A DNA stretch of 64,000 nt. Origin: Brevundimonas basaltis. Lineage in GTDB: Bacteria; Pseudomonadota; Alphaproteobacteria; Caulobacterales; Caulobacteraceae. The notes beneath the pieces were generated by a model that was not told where the DNA came from, did no database searches, and was given only the letters and a program-made list of their open reading frames with translations. This document shows positions 8,130 through 17,172 of the stretch, in pieces (the stretch's first letter is position 1; each line of letters starts with the position of its first letter). The position numbers and the translations under genes are program-made. The stretch is taken from assembly GCF_014202075.1 (NCBI RefSeq), contig NZ_JACHFZ010000003.1:248001-312000 (forward strand), in the 5' to 3' direction.

Positions 8130-9085
8130 CTACGGCAGCAGCCCCGTCAGCCAGTGCAGGATGTTCAACCCGAACCGGGCGTTGCCCGGCGCGGCGTTCA
8201 TGCCGAAGCGCCGGTCTGGCTGGCCGCTCTCCGGCGGATACCGCACCAGTTGCGCCGACAGCATCCCGGCCTCGCCCAGCACCACCACCCGTCCCTCGCC
8301 GTGCATGAACGCCAGTCCCTGCGCCGGCAGGGCGGGCGCCGAAAACTCCGCCAGAGTCGCCTCGGCCGCCGCTCCGTCGTTCAGCCGGTCGGCCAGCGCC
8401 TGCAAGGTCGGCAGGTCCCGGGATTCGCGCGCGCCGTTGGTCGTCGGCAGCAGCACCGCCGCCCCCGGCGGCCCTGCCAGCGACTGGCCGGTGTAGGCCG
8501 TGACGCTCGCCACCCGCTCGTCGGCGCTGCGGCCCGCAATGATCGGATGATCCCCAAGCGCCTCCCCCGGATAGACCAGGGTGGTCCTCAGATTATCGTC
8601 GGTCAGGGTGAAGGCGTAACCCGTCCCCATCGTCACCCCGAACCGCGCCGCCAGCGCCTCGGCCGCCGAGCCGAACGGGGAATGATCGGCGATCAGCAGC
8701 AGCCGCCCTCCGGCCCTGACCCAGGCCTCGAGCGTCGCGATCTCTTGTGCCGTGAAGATCGGCCCGGTCGGCTCGCGCACAGCCCCGGCGTTGGCGATGA
8801 CCATCACGTCCACGCCGTCCAGCCCGCCCGCGTCAAACGCCGCCGTCCCGCCGCGCACCTGATAGCCGTCGGCCCGCAACAGGGCAGCGAACGGCGCATA
8901 GCGTCCGTCGACGGTATGGAAATTGTGGTGCGCGCCGTCGATCACGACCTTCGGCCCGTCCCCGCATAGGCCGGGTTGGACACCGTTGGCGCGAAGTCCG
9001 GGTCGCTCATCTGCTCCTGCGCCAGCGCCGGCCCGGCGGCGACGGTCAGAACGGTCAGGCTCAGGGCCAGGGCGATCAGTCTCAT
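8130..9085 (-). pseudogene. secreted DUF4350-like protein split by a 1-base frameshift
   Basis: From ATG 9085, after GGAGGGATCCCG, the frame encodes a clear signal peptide (MRLIALALSLTVLTVAAG, then PALAQ) and about 20 mature residues ending NPAYAGTG. It then hits a TGA. The homologous continuation GPKVVIDGAHHNFHTV is in the next frame and runs uninterrupted to 8130. Restoring one C in the GGGCCG run at 8953-8957 would join the two into one protein of about 318 residues. The body has alternating strands and helices (GVDVMVIANAGAV, LEAWVRAGGRLLLIADHSPFGSAAE) like class I glutamine-amidotransferase-fold DUF4350 proteins, an assignment by resemblance. The shift may be a real lesion or a consensus error in a GC run. 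Confidence 0.7.
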
Positions 9086-9125
9086 CGGGATCCCTCCGTT
9101 TGAGCGACACGCTAACACATTCGCT

Positions 9126-9959
9126 TCAGCCCTTCAGACGACGGGCGTGGAAGGCCACGTGATCCGCGATGAAACTGGCCATGAAGAAATACGAATGGTC
9201 GTAGCCCGGCTGCATCCGCAGGGTGATCTTCTGCCCCGACGCCTTCGCCGCCTCGACCAGCAACTCAGGTTTCAGCTGCTCGGCCAGGAACGGGTCGGCG
9301 TCGCCCTGATCGATCAGGATTTCGTCATAGACCCCGTGCGCGGTCCCCGCCTCGATCAGCCGCGCCGCGTCATGCCGCGCCCAGGCCCTCTGGTCGTCGC
9401 CCAGATAGGCCCCCAGGGCCTTCTCGCCCCACGGACACCGCGTCGGCGAGGCGATCGGCGCGAAGGCCGAGACGCTCTGGAACAGTTCGGGATGGTTCAG
9501 CGCCAGCGTCAGCGCCCCGTGCCCGCCCATTGAATGGCCGCTGATCCCGCGCACCTTCGTCGTCGGAAACGCCGCATCGACCAGCGCGATCAGCTCGCCC
9601 GTGAGATAGCTCTCCATGCGGAAATGCTTCGCCCACGGGGCCTCGGTCGCGTCGACGTAGAAGCCCGCCCCCTGCCCCAGATCCCAGGCGTCGTCATCGG
9701 CTACGCCCTCGCCGCGCGGCGAGGTGTCCGGAGCGACCACGATGATCCCATGCTCCGCCGCCGCCGCATAGGCCCCGGCCTTGGTGGTGAAATTGTCCTC
9801 GGTGCAGGTCAGGCCGCTCAGCCAGATCAGCACCGGAAACGGCCCCTCCCCCGGCGGGACGAACACCGACAGCGTCATCGGCGTGCCGGTGGTCGGGCTG
9901 TCATGCTTCAGATAACGGAGCGTGCCGCCGTGGACGACGTGGGTCTTCAGGGTTTCCAT
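9126..9959 (-). CDS. fghA: S-formylglutathione hydrolase
   Basis: The 277-residue esterase-D family protein has LIWLSGLTCTEDNF with the conserved Cys52, the nucleophile elbow GHSMGG with Ser143, an Asp in DQGDADPFL near 222, and His255 in GYDHSYFF. It hydrolyses S-formylglutathione to formate and glutathione, the last step of glutathione-dependent formaldehyde oxidation. The preceding enzyme of the pathway, FrmA, is encoded 0.5 kb upstream on the same strand with one VOC gene between. Confidence 0.95.
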   Translation of the reverse strand: METLKTHVVHGGTLRYLKHDSPTTGTPMTLSVFVPPGEGPFPVLIWLSGLTCTEDNFTTKAGAYAAAAEHGIIVVAPDTSPRGEGVADDDAWDLGQGAGFYVDATEAPWAKHFRMESYLTGELIALVDAAFPTTKVRGISGHSMGGHGALTLALNHPELFQSVSAFAPIASPTRCPWGEKALGAYLGDDQRAWARHDAARLIEAGTAHGVYDEILIDQGDADPFLAEQLKPELLVEAAKASGQKITLRMQPGYDHSYFFMASFIADHVAFHARRLKG

Positions 9960-9992
9960 GCCGCCCGCTTAACACCCCGGGCCGCGCAGCGA

Positions 9993-10376
9993 CTATCCCG
10001 GCCTGTGCAGCGCGCACACCTTGTTGCCCGCCGGATCGCGCAGATAGGCCAGCACCAGCTTGCCGAACGGCCCGTTGCGCTCGCCGGGCGGATCCTCGAT
10101 CGAGGTCCCGCCCGCGGCCACGCCGGCGTCGTGGAAGGCCTGCACCATCTCGGCCGTCTTCGCCGCGAAGCCCAGCGTCCCGCCGTTGGCGCAGCTGGCC
10201 GGCGCCCCGTCGATCGGCTTGCCGACCGCGAACGCCCCCCGCTCCGTCCGCCACCAGTAGCGCCCCTTGGGGTCCGGCCCCTGCGCCGGTCCAAGCCCCA
10301 GCGCGCCCAGCGCCGCGTCGTAGAATTTCCGCGACGCCTCGACGTCGTCGGCCCCAAGGGTGACATGAGTGAACAT
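9993..10376 (-). CDS. VOC family (glyoxalase-like) protein within the formaldehyde cluster
   Basis: The 127-residue protein has the vicinal-oxygen-chelate pattern: MFTHVTLGADDVEASRKFYDAAL, a central GGTLGFAAKTAEMVQAFHDAGVAAGG, and LVLAYLRDPAGNKVCALHRPG. Such proteins bind a metal and act on glutathione adducts, bind antibiotics, or have unknown roles. Its place between frmA and fghA suggests action on a glutathione adduct, but this is inference. An AGGAG ribosome site precedes the ATG, and a 23-bp inverted repeat lies just upstream, so it may have its own regulated promoter. Confidence 0.85.
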   Translation of the reverse strand: MFTHVTLGADDVEASRKFYDAALGALGLGPAQGPDPKGRYWWRTERGAFAVGKPIDGAPASCANGGTLGFAAKTAEMVQAFHDAGVAAGGTSIEDPPGERNGPFGKLVLAYLRDPAGNKVCALHRPG

Positions 10377-10394
10377 GGCCTGGCTCCTGTTTCA

Positions 10395-10417
10395 GACAGT
10401 TTTTTTAAACAACTGTC
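10395..10417. promoter_or_regulatory. AT-rich inverted repeat upstream of VOC gene, possible operator
   Basis: Perfect 7-bp arms GACAGTT (10395-10401) and AACTGTC (10411-10417) flank a T/A-only core ending in a C. The site is 19 nt upstream of the VOC start and 15 nt after the frmA stop. A 23-bp palindrome with an AT-rich centre in such GC-rich DNA resembles a TetR/MarR-class operator. Read as a hairpin it lacks a following T run, so it is not a good terminator. Confidence 0.45.
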
Positions 10418-10432
10418 CAGATCAAGCAAGTC

Positions 10433-11539
<1,107 letters not shown>

Positions 11540-11560
11540 CTCAGGGTCCTCTTCTTTCAT

Positions 11561-11705
11561 CGTCATTCCGGGGATTCGCGCAGCGAAGAACCCGGAACCC
11601 AGGGGGATCAAGCACAGTCGGCCGGTGCGGCTCAACCGCTGAACCGGAGTCGGTATCCAGGGCCCCTGGGTTCCGGGTTCGCTCTTCGAGCGCCCCGGAA
11701 TGACG
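11561..11705. repeat. dispersed palindromic element, copy 1
   Basis: The element begins CGTCATTCCGGGG and ends CCCCGGAATGACG. Inside, GAACCCGGAACCCAGG on the left is mirrored by CCTGGGTTCCGGGTTC on the right. The 145-bp element lies between frmA and the sirtuin gene, 15 nt before the latter's start. Copy 2 at 12431-12559 has nearly the same termini. Confidence 0.85.
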
Positions 11706-11719
11706 GCTAGAAGAGCGGG

Positions 11720-12427
11720 ATGATGCAAAACCTCGTCATCCTCACCGGCTCCGGCATCTCCGCCGAGTCCGGCGTGCCCACCTTCCGCGCCGCCGACGGC
11801 CTGTGGATGGGTCATCGCGTCGAGGACGTCGCCACGCCCGAGGCCTTCGCCCGCGACCCGGCCCTCGTGCAGGATTTCTACAACCGCCGCCGCGCCCAAC
11901 TGGCCGATGTCCAGCCCAACGCCGCCCACCGCGCCCTCGCCGACCTCGCCGCCCGCTGGGACGGCGACTTCCTGCTGGTCACCCAGAACGTCGACGACCT
12001 GCACGACCGCGCCCACGCCGAGACGCCGCCCGCCGCCGGCTTCGAGCTGGTCCACATGCACGGCGAACTGCTCAAGGCGCACTGCACGGCGACGGGCCGG
12101 GTCATCGACTGCCCCGGCGATCTCGCCCCGGACCAGCCCTCGCCTTTCCACCCGCGGGGCGTCCTGCGCCCGCACATCGTCTGGTTCGGCGAGATTCCGC
12201 TACACATGGACCGCATCGAGACGGCGCTGGCCCGGTGCGACCTGTTTGTCTCCATCGGCACCTCCGGCGCCGTCTGGCCGGCCGCCGGCTTCGTTCAGAT
12301 CGCCAACCACGCCGGCGCCCGCACCGTCGAGCTCAACCTTGAACCCTCGTTCGGCAGCCGCCTGTTCGACGAGGGCGTCTACGGCCCCGCGACGGAGGTT
12401 GTGCCGGGGTTTTGCAGCGAATTCTAA
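11720..12427 (+). CDS. cobB: sirtuin-type NAD-dependent protein deacylase with reduced zinc site
   Basis: The 235-residue protein has the sirtuin motifs [22 protein letters not shown], catalytic His114 in HMHGEL, IVWFGE and [15 protein letters not shown], ending VELNLEP as in bacterial CobB. Tyr54 and Arg57 in DFYNRRR are the class III pair that favours succinyl- or malonyl-lysine. Only two Cys (122 and 131) occupy the zinc-finger region where four are usual. It removes acyl groups from lysines using NAD. The gene is bracketed by two copies of a palindromic element. Confidence 0.9.
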   Translation: MMQNLVILTGSGISAESGVPTFRAADGLWMGHRVEDVATPEAFARDPALVQDFYNRRRAQLADVQPNAAHRALADLAARWDGDFLLVTQNVDDLHDRAHAETPPAAGFELVHMHGELLKAHCTATGRVIDCPGDLAPDQPSPFHPRGVLRPHIVWFGEIPLHMDRIETALARCDLFVSIGTSGAVWPAAGFVQIANHAGARTVELNLEPSFGSRLFDEGVYGPATEVVPGFCSEF

Positions 12428-12430
12428 AAG

Positions 12431-12559
12431 CGTCATTCCGGGGCTTCGCGCAGCGAAGAACCCGGAACCCAGGGGACCACGCTCAAGCCCCGGCCTCGGC
12501 GACGGCCCGTACGACACTCCTGGGTTCCGGGTTCGCTCTGCGAGCGCCCCGGAATGACG
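12431..12559. repeat. dispersed palindromic element, copy 2
   Basis: This 129-bp element has the same ends as copy 1 (CGTCATTCCGGGG and CCCCGGAATGACG) and the same GAACCCGGAACCCAGG / CCTGGGTTCCGGGTTC internal mirror. It starts 4 nt after the sirtuin stop codon. The interior between the arms differs from copy 1, as expected for a hairpin-type element whose loop diverges. Confidence 0.85.
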
Positions 12560-12571
12560 GAAAAGGTATTG

Positions 12572-13345
12572 CTACCCCTCGCCCCCCCGCTTCGCCGCCA
12601 ACTTCGCCAGCACTCTTCCCCGCCCTTTCGCCAGCGCATGGATCACGCCCCGAAAGGTGGCCACCTCCTGCTCGCTGAACCCCGCCCGGCCCAGCATGAC
12701 CCGCAGGTTCTGGCTCATCGACGGCTTCTTCTCCGGCGGATGGAAGAAGCCGCCCTCGTCCAGCTCCTTCTCCAGATGCTCGTACATCCCGACCAGCAGG
12801 TCATTCGACGCCGGCGGATCGCCCGCGCGGAAGCGCGGCGGCGGGGCGTCGAGGATCAGGGTGCGCCACTCATAGGCGTTGATCGCCACCGCCTGCGCGA
12901 GGTTCAGCGAATGGTGCTTCGGATCGATCGGGATGGTGACAATGCCCTGGGTCAGGGCGATGTCCGTCGTTTCCAGCCCGGCCCGCTCGCCGCCGAACAG
13001 CAGGCCGACGGTCAGCCCCGAGGCCCGGTCGTCGTACAGCAGCCGCATCGACTCGCGCGGCGTCCGCACCGGCATCCGCGTCTCGCGCGGCCGGGCGGTG
13101 GTCGAGAATACGGTGTTCAGGTCAGCGACCGCCTCGGCCACGCTGTCGAACACCCGCACCCCGTCCAGCACCCAGTCGGCCCCCGAGGCCGTGGCCCAGG
13201 CCCGGTCCTGCGGCCAGCCGTCGCGCGGGCTGACGAGGCGCAGTTCACTGAGGCCGAAATTGGCCATCACCCGCGCCACCGCGCCGATGTTGTCGGCCAG
13301 CTGCGGCTTGTCGAGGATGACGACGGGCGGGGTCAGGTCGCTCAA
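12572..13345 (-). CDS. trmJ: SpoU/TrmJ-like RNA 2'-O-methyltransferase
   Basis: The 257-residue SPOUT methyltransferase shows VVILDKPQLADNIGAVARVMANFGLSELRLVSPR (N of the NxGAxAR motif), a central LLFGGERAGLETTDI (second SpoU motif), and IPIDPKHHSLNLAQAVAINAYEWR (third motif, forming the trefoil-knot SAM pocket). A C-terminal helical extension follows, as in TrmJ. TrmJ methylates the ribose at tRNA position 32; the exact target here is inferred from family. It is 10 nt downstream of the nuclease-like gene on the same strand. Confidence 0.85.
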   Translation of the reverse strand: MSDLTPPVVILDKPQLADNIGAVARVMANFGLSELRLVSPRDGWPQDRAWATASGADWVLDGVRVFDSVAEAVADLNTVFSTTARPRETRMPVRTPRESMRLLYDDRASGLTVGLLFGGERAGLETTDIALTQGIVTIPIDPKHHSLNLAQAVAINAYEWRTLILDAPPPRFRAGDPPASNDLLVGMYEHLEKELDEGGFFHPPEKKPSMSQNLRVMLGRAGFSEQEVATFRGVIHALAKGRGRVLAKLAAKRGGEG

Positions 13346-13355
13346 GGGTCGGAAC

Positions 13356-14387
13356 TCAGTCGTCGCCGTACATGGCCAGCCACGGATCGGCCGTCCCGGC
13401 CTCGACCTCGGCCACCTTCACCTTGGGCCAGCCGATCTCCTCGTCCGCCGAATCCCGCCACGCCAGCACATACAGGTCGCGCAGCTCGGACGCTCCCGCC
13501 GCCAGCCGTTCGATGACGAACATCCCGGCCCGGGGCTCGGCGTCGCGGAAGGCCCCGGCCTTCTCCAGCCGGTAGAAGGGGACCACCTCGGCCAGCGTCG
13601 TCTTCAGATAGGCCGGGACCCGCGCGCGCAGATCGAAACTATCCAGCGCCGGCGCGCCCATCGCCGCCTCGATGGCGTCCAGCCGCGCCACCCGCGCCGT
13701 GAACGCCCCCTCGAACAGGCCGTGCGTCTGGCGCGAGGTGGTGAAACCCTCGGGGTTGGGCGTGTCGCGGTCCCAGCCGTTGTAGTGGATCGTCGTATGG
13801 TGCGGCTGCGCCCCGTCGCCGACGTAGTGCCCCAGATAGCCCATGTCGCGCAGGATCAGCGCCTCGCGCCGCAGCCGGTCCTCCCGATACCAGGCCCGCT
13901 TCCCGGGATCGCTCTCGCGCGCCTCGGCGGCGTGCAGCACCCGCCAGGTGGCGAAGTCGCGCACCAGCTGCTGATAGCCGTCCATGATGGCGTAGGGCAG
14001 GTAGCCGGCGTCATCGACCTTGATCCCCGCCGCGAGCAGCGCCGCGTCATATTCCGACTTCAGCCGCGGCAGGGCGTCGATCGACATCCCCTGCGCCGTC
14101 ATGATCCGGCCGTCCTCCATCATGTCGACGAAATGGGCCGTGTCCCGCTCGCGGTCGTGCGGTTGCCCCGCCCCCTTGGTCCGGTCCGGCTCGCGCGACA
14201 GCTCCCCGACCTCGGCGGCCGCGCCGGGCGTGCGCAGGAAGGCCGGCATCTCGTCGGGCAGGGCGCGCACGGCGGCCACGCCGATCAGCCGGTGGCCGGT
14301 ATTGCCCCAGGCCGACACCACAGCGGGCGCGGCGAGGGCGGCGACGCCAAGCGTCAGGGCGGACAGGGCGACGACGAGGCGCTTCAT
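13356..14387 (-). CDS. secreted S1/P1 nuclease family protein
   Basis: From ATG 14387 the 343-residue protein has a signal peptide ending VVSA, followed directly by WGNTGHRLIG, so the mature N-terminus would be Trp, the zinc-binding arrangement typical of S1/P1 nucleases. Further candidate ligands include DTAHFVDMM and GHYVGDGAQPHHTTIHYNGWD. The family binds three zinc ions and cleaves single-stranded nucleic acids, while some members act on phospholipids. It is probably periplasmic or extracellular and may scavenge phosphate or nucleotides. An upstream in-frame start would place a non-signal, Arg-rich stretch first and is rejected. Confidence 0.85.
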   Translation of the reverse strand: MKRLVVALSALTLGVAALAAPAVVSAWGNTGHRLIGVAAVRALPDEMPAFLRTPGAAAEVGELSREPDRTKGAGQPHDRERDTAHFVDMMEDGRIMTAQGMSIDALPRLKSEYDAALLAAGIKVDDAGYLPYAIMDGYQQLVRDFATWRVLHAAEARESDPGKRAWYREDRLRREALILRDMGYLGHYVGDGAQPHHTTIHYNGWDRDTPNPEGFTTSRQTHGLFEGAFTARVARLDAIEAAMGAPALDSFDLRARVPAYLKTTLAEVVPFYRLEKAGAFRDAEPRAGMFVIERLAAGASELRDLYVLAWRDSADEEIGWPKVKVAEVEAGTADPWLAMYGDD

Positions 14388-14418
14388 GGCGAGCTCCGGG
14401 TGCGGGACTGCCGCCGGG

Positions 14419-15093
14419 TTAAATCCACGCCGCGATGGCGTCCAGCGGCTTCTTGTCCAGCGCCGCCGTCGGCACGGTCGCATCCTCGGCCGGATGCCCC
14501 GCCACCAGCAGCAGGAACGGCTTCTCGCCGGCGGGACGGCCGCAGATGTCGGCGAGGAAGCTCATCGGCGCCGGGGTGTGGGTCAGGGTCGCCAATCCCG
14601 CCTGGTGCAGGGCGGCGATCAGCAGGCCGGTGGCGATGCCGACGCTTTCTGTGACGTAATAGTTCTTCTTGTCGTCGCCCGGTCTCGGTCCGCCCCGCTT
14701 CTGGCCGAAGATGGCGATCAGCACCGGCGCCACCTCCAGGAAGCTTTTGTCCGGGTCGGTGCCCAGCGGGGCCAGGGCGTCCAGCCACTCCTGCGGTGCC
14801 TTGCTCTCGTAGAATTCCCGCTCCTCGGCCTCCGCCGCCGCCCGGATGCGGGCGCGGGCGCCGGGGCTCTCGATGACGCTGAAGAACCACGGCTGGTGAT
14901 TGGCCCCCGACGGCGCCGATCCCGCCGTCAGCAGCGCTTGTTCGACCACCGCCCGCGCCACCGGCCGGTCCGAGAACTCGCGCACCGTCCGCCGCCCCGC
15001 CATCAGCCGCCGGAACGCCGTCGCCCGCTCCAGGCGGGTCGCGTCGTCGACGGGGTCATAGCCGGTCAGCGGCTGGCAGGGATGATCGCGCAT
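14419..15093 (-). CDS. nitroreductase family FMN oxidoreductase
   Basis: The 224-residue protein shows the NfsB/FRP-type pattern: RRLMAGRRTVREFSDRPV (FMN phosphate-binding Arg), TAGSAPSGANHQPWFF, YYVTESVGIATGLLIAALHQAGLATLTHTPAP, and a C-terminal PFLLLVAGHPAED. Members use FMN and NAD(P)H to reduce nitro compounds, quinones or other substrates. The fragment SAPSGANHQPW resembles the iodotyrosine deiodinase/BluB-like branch, but specific function is not assignable. Confidence 0.85.
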   Translation of the reverse strand: MRDHPCQPLTGYDPVDDATRLERATAFRRLMAGRRTVREFSDRPVARAVVEQALLTAGSAPSGANHQPWFFSVIESPGARARIRAAAEAEEREFYESKAPQEWLDALAPLGTDPDKSFLEVAPVLIAIFGQKRGGPRPGDDKKNYYVTESVGIATGLLIAALHQAGLATLTHTPAPMSFLADICGRPAGEKPFLLLVAGHPAEDATVPTAALDKKPLDAIAAWI

Positions 15094-15117
15094 GGGGCCT
15101 CCGGCTTCGCCCCAGGC

Positions 15118-15702
15118 TTAGCCTATCCCGAAAGCCGCCTCCACCCGCCCGATCCACGCCCGGATCGCCGGAAACGGCGCCAGGTCGAACCCGCCGTCGG
15201 GCGCCGTCCGCGTGTAGGCGACCAGCGCCAGATCAGCCAGCGTCGGCCCGTCGCCGACCAGCCACTCGGCCGCCGTCAGCGCCGCCTCCATTCGCTCCAG
15301 CGCCGCCCGCCCGCGCTCCATCAACCGCGGCTCGATCTCGTCCGCCGGCTTGCCCAGCAGCGCCCGCTGAAAGCGCGCCACGGCGATGTAGGGCTCGTGG
15401 CTGTACTGCTCCCAGAACAGCCACTCGTAGACCTTGGCCCGCGCCCACGGGTCAGTCGGCAGCCAGGGCGTTCCCTCGCCGAAGAAACCGATGATGGCGT
15501 TCGACTGCGCCAGCGTCCGCCCGTCATCCAGCACCACCGCGGGAACCTGCCCGGCCGGGTTCCGCGCCAGAAAATCTGGGGATCGTGTCGCACCCGCCAT
15601 GACGTCGGTTTCGACCCAGCGATAATCATGGCCGAGGCTGTCGAGCAACCACTTGACCTTCAAACAGTTGCCCGACCGAATATCTCCAAAGACTGTAAGC
15701 AT
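15118..15702 (-). CDS. glutathione S-transferase family protein
   Basis: The 194-residue protein has a thioredoxin-like N-terminal domain (MLTVFGDIRSGNCLKVKWLLDSLGHDYRWVETDV) with the NPAGQVPAVVLDDGRTLAQSNAIIGF glutathione-binding segment (cis-Pro and QSNAI for the usual ESxAI). A helical C-terminal domain follows with GPTLADLALVAYTR. The catalytic residue is probably Ser at position 10 in the DIRSGNC region. Substrate is unknown. The upstream 219 bp (15703-15921) contain a DnaA-box match but no gene. Confidence 0.88.
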   Translation of the reverse strand: MLTVFGDIRSGNCLKVKWLLDSLGHDYRWVETDVMAGATRSPDFLARNPAGQVPAVVLDDGRTLAQSNAIIGFFGEGTPWLPTDPWARAKVYEWLFWEQYSHEPYIAVARFQRALLGKPADEIEPRLMERGRAALERMEAALTAAEWLVGDGPTLADLALVAYTRTAPDGGFDLAPFPAIRAWIGRVEAAFGIG

Positions 15703-15797
15703 CCGCCCTCAGCAAGGTGTTTCTGATCTGCGAATACAGCTGACAGGTTTCAGACGCTGAACCAAGAGGGATTCCCCGCGACCGTCACAAGCCGCGC

Positions 15798-15806
15798 TTA
15801 TCCACA
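15798..15806 (+). promoter_or_regulatory. perfect DnaA-box match TTATCCACA
   Basis: The 9-mer equals the high-affinity DnaA-box consensus. It lies in the divergent gap between the GST gene and the 3D-domain gene, 116 nt before the latter. A single exact 9-mer can occur by chance, but it is rare in DNA this GC-rich. No second clear box is next to it. Confidence 0.4.
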
Positions 15807-15921
15807 ACTCGACCTGACAGGACGTCGCAGTCTGGGCGCGATGTCTGGCTTTCGCCGCAATTATTGACGACAAGCCCGCCGCCGGACGCGTCAGGGGCCG
15901 GTGTTTTCGTGAGTCGCATTC

Positions 15922-16524
15922 ATGCTCGGCACCGCCGCTGCGCTCGCCCTCGTCTGGGCGATGGCCTTCCCCGCGCTTGGCGCGGAACAGGGCGAACCCG
16001 TCACCTACGAAGCCGCGGTCGCGACCGGGCTGGGCGAGGAAGAAACGGGATCCTCCGACGAAGGTTCCGACAGCGGCATGGCCCTGACCGCCGAGCAGCA
16101 GGCCCTGATGGAGGCCGACGCCGACTGGACCGCCCGGGTCAATCTCTACCATGCCGGCGGCGGCGGAGCGACGGGCAACGACAGCCTCGGCTGCCGCCCC
16201 ATCCCGATGCGCACCATGGCCGTCGACCCGCGCTACATCCCGCGCCGCACCCGCCTGTTCATCCCCGAGACGGTCGGCATGCGCATGCCCGACGGCACGG
16301 TCCACGACGGCTACTGGTACGCCTCTGACACCGGCGGCGCGATCAAGGGGCAGAAGATCGATCTCTACACCGGCCACGGCCGTGGCTCGATGCAGCCCGC
16401 CATGCGCTTCAACCAGCGCCGCCTGACCCTGATCGACGCCGGCCGGTTCGACGGCTGCCCGCCCTCGTGGGATCGCCAGCCGACCCTCATGGCCAGCGCC
16501 GCGACCAACGTCGGCTCGCGCTAG
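15922..16524 (+). CDS. secreted 3D-domain (double-psi barrel) protein
   Basis: The 200-residue product has a signal peptide (MLGTAAALALVWAMAFPALGA) and an acidic linker. The C-terminal domain carries the three-aspartate pattern SLGCRPIPMRTMAVDPRYIPRRTRLFIPE, GYWYASDTGGAIKGQKIDLYTG, as in the 3D/MltA C-terminal fold. Such domains are found in lytic transglycosylases and other cell-wall enzymes, so a periplasmic peptidoglycan role is likely. The MltA N-terminal catalytic barrel is absent. The stop codon overlaps the convergent DUF962 gene's stop. Confidence 0.8.
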   Translation: MLGTAAALALVWAMAFPALGAEQGEPVTYEAAVATGLGEEETGSSDEGSDSGMALTAEQQALMEADADWTARVNLYHAGGGGATGNDSLGCRPIPMRTMAVDPRYIPRRTRLFIPETVGMRMPDGTVHDGYWYASDTGGAIKGQKIDLYTGHGRGSMQPAMRFNQRRLTLIDAGRFDGCPPSWDRQPTLMASAATNVGSR

Positions 16525-16844
16525 AATTTCCGCTTGCCGGCGACCACCTCGAAGAACATCCGCCAGTCGCCCATCAGGCTCCACAGCGGATAGCGGAACG
16601 TCGCCGGCCGGTTCTTCTCGAAGAAGAAATGCCCGACCCAGGCGAAGCCGTAGCCGACCACCGGCATGGCCAGCAGCCACCACGGGTTCAACGTCACGAC
16701 CGCCACGGCCAGCACGACCAGCACCAGCGCCGATCCGACCACATGGATGCGCCGGCACGTCCGGTTCGAATGTTCGTGAATGTAGTGCGGATAGAAGGCC
16801 TCGAAGCTCTCGAAGCGTCCGCCCGCCGGCTCCTGCATGCTCAT
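16521..16844 (-). CDS. DUF962/Mpo1-like small membrane protein
   Basis: The protein is 107 residues from ATG 16844 (an ATG 5 codons upstream is possible). It matches the DUF962 pattern: FYPHYIHEHSNRTCRRIHVVGS, two hydrophobic segments (ALVLVVLAVAVVTL and WWLLAMPVVGYGFAWVGHFFFEKNRPATF), ending WSLMGDWRMFFEVVAGK. In yeast the homologue Mpo1 is a dioxygenase of 2-hydroxy fatty acids that uses His ligands; the His residues in YPHYIHEH and GHFFFEKNRP are present here. Function in this bacterium is inferred only. Confidence 0.85.
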   Translation of the reverse strand: MSMQEPAGGRFESFEAFYPHYIHEHSNRTCRRIHVVGSALVLVVLAVAVVTLNPWWLLAMPVVGYGFAWVGHFFFEKNRPATFRYPLWSLMGDWRMFFEVVAGKRKF

Positions 16845-16958
16845 GGCCCGACGATGCAACCGTCCCGGCCGCGCCGCAAGCCGCCGCGTTCACCCTGTTC
16901 GTTGCCGCTCTCTTCAGCCTCCAGCGCCATGCTCGCCGCATCCTCCCGGGAGCCGCCC

Positions 16959-17168
16959 ATGCAGGCCCACGCCATCGCCGCCGCCGGCATCGCCTCGGCC
17001 ACCGCCCGTTTCGAGGCCAGCGTCCGCCGCACCGCCGCCGATCCCCTCGCCAATCTGGCGGATGAAACGGTCGAGCGCCTCGGCGCCGAGGTCGCGCTCA
17101 AGGCCAACGCCTCGGTCCTGCGCACCGCCGATGAGATGACCGGCGCCCTGCTCGACATCCTCGCCTGA
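16959..17168 (+). CDS. miniature flagellar rod/hook-like protein
   Basis: The 69-residue protein starts at ATG 16959 after GGGAG. Its start, IAAAGIASATARFEASVRR, resembles the N-terminal helix of flagellar rod proteins. Its end, VALKANASVLRTADEMTGALLDILA, closely resembles the C-terminal motif of FlgE/FlgF/FlgG (xxANAKVIxTADEMLxTLLxI). The large central domain of real rod and hook proteins is missing. No flagellar operon is nearby. It may polymerise with or cap axial components, or be an exapted coiled coil. Confidence 0.6.
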   Translation: MQAHAIAAAGIASATARFEASVRRTAADPLANLADETVERLGAEVALKANASVLRTADEMTGALLDILA

Positions 17169-17172
17169 TCCG

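Noticed and set aside
10395-10417. Rho-independent terminator of frmA
   Set aside because: The stem is short and AT-rich and no T run follows it in the frmA direction. An operator is a better fit.
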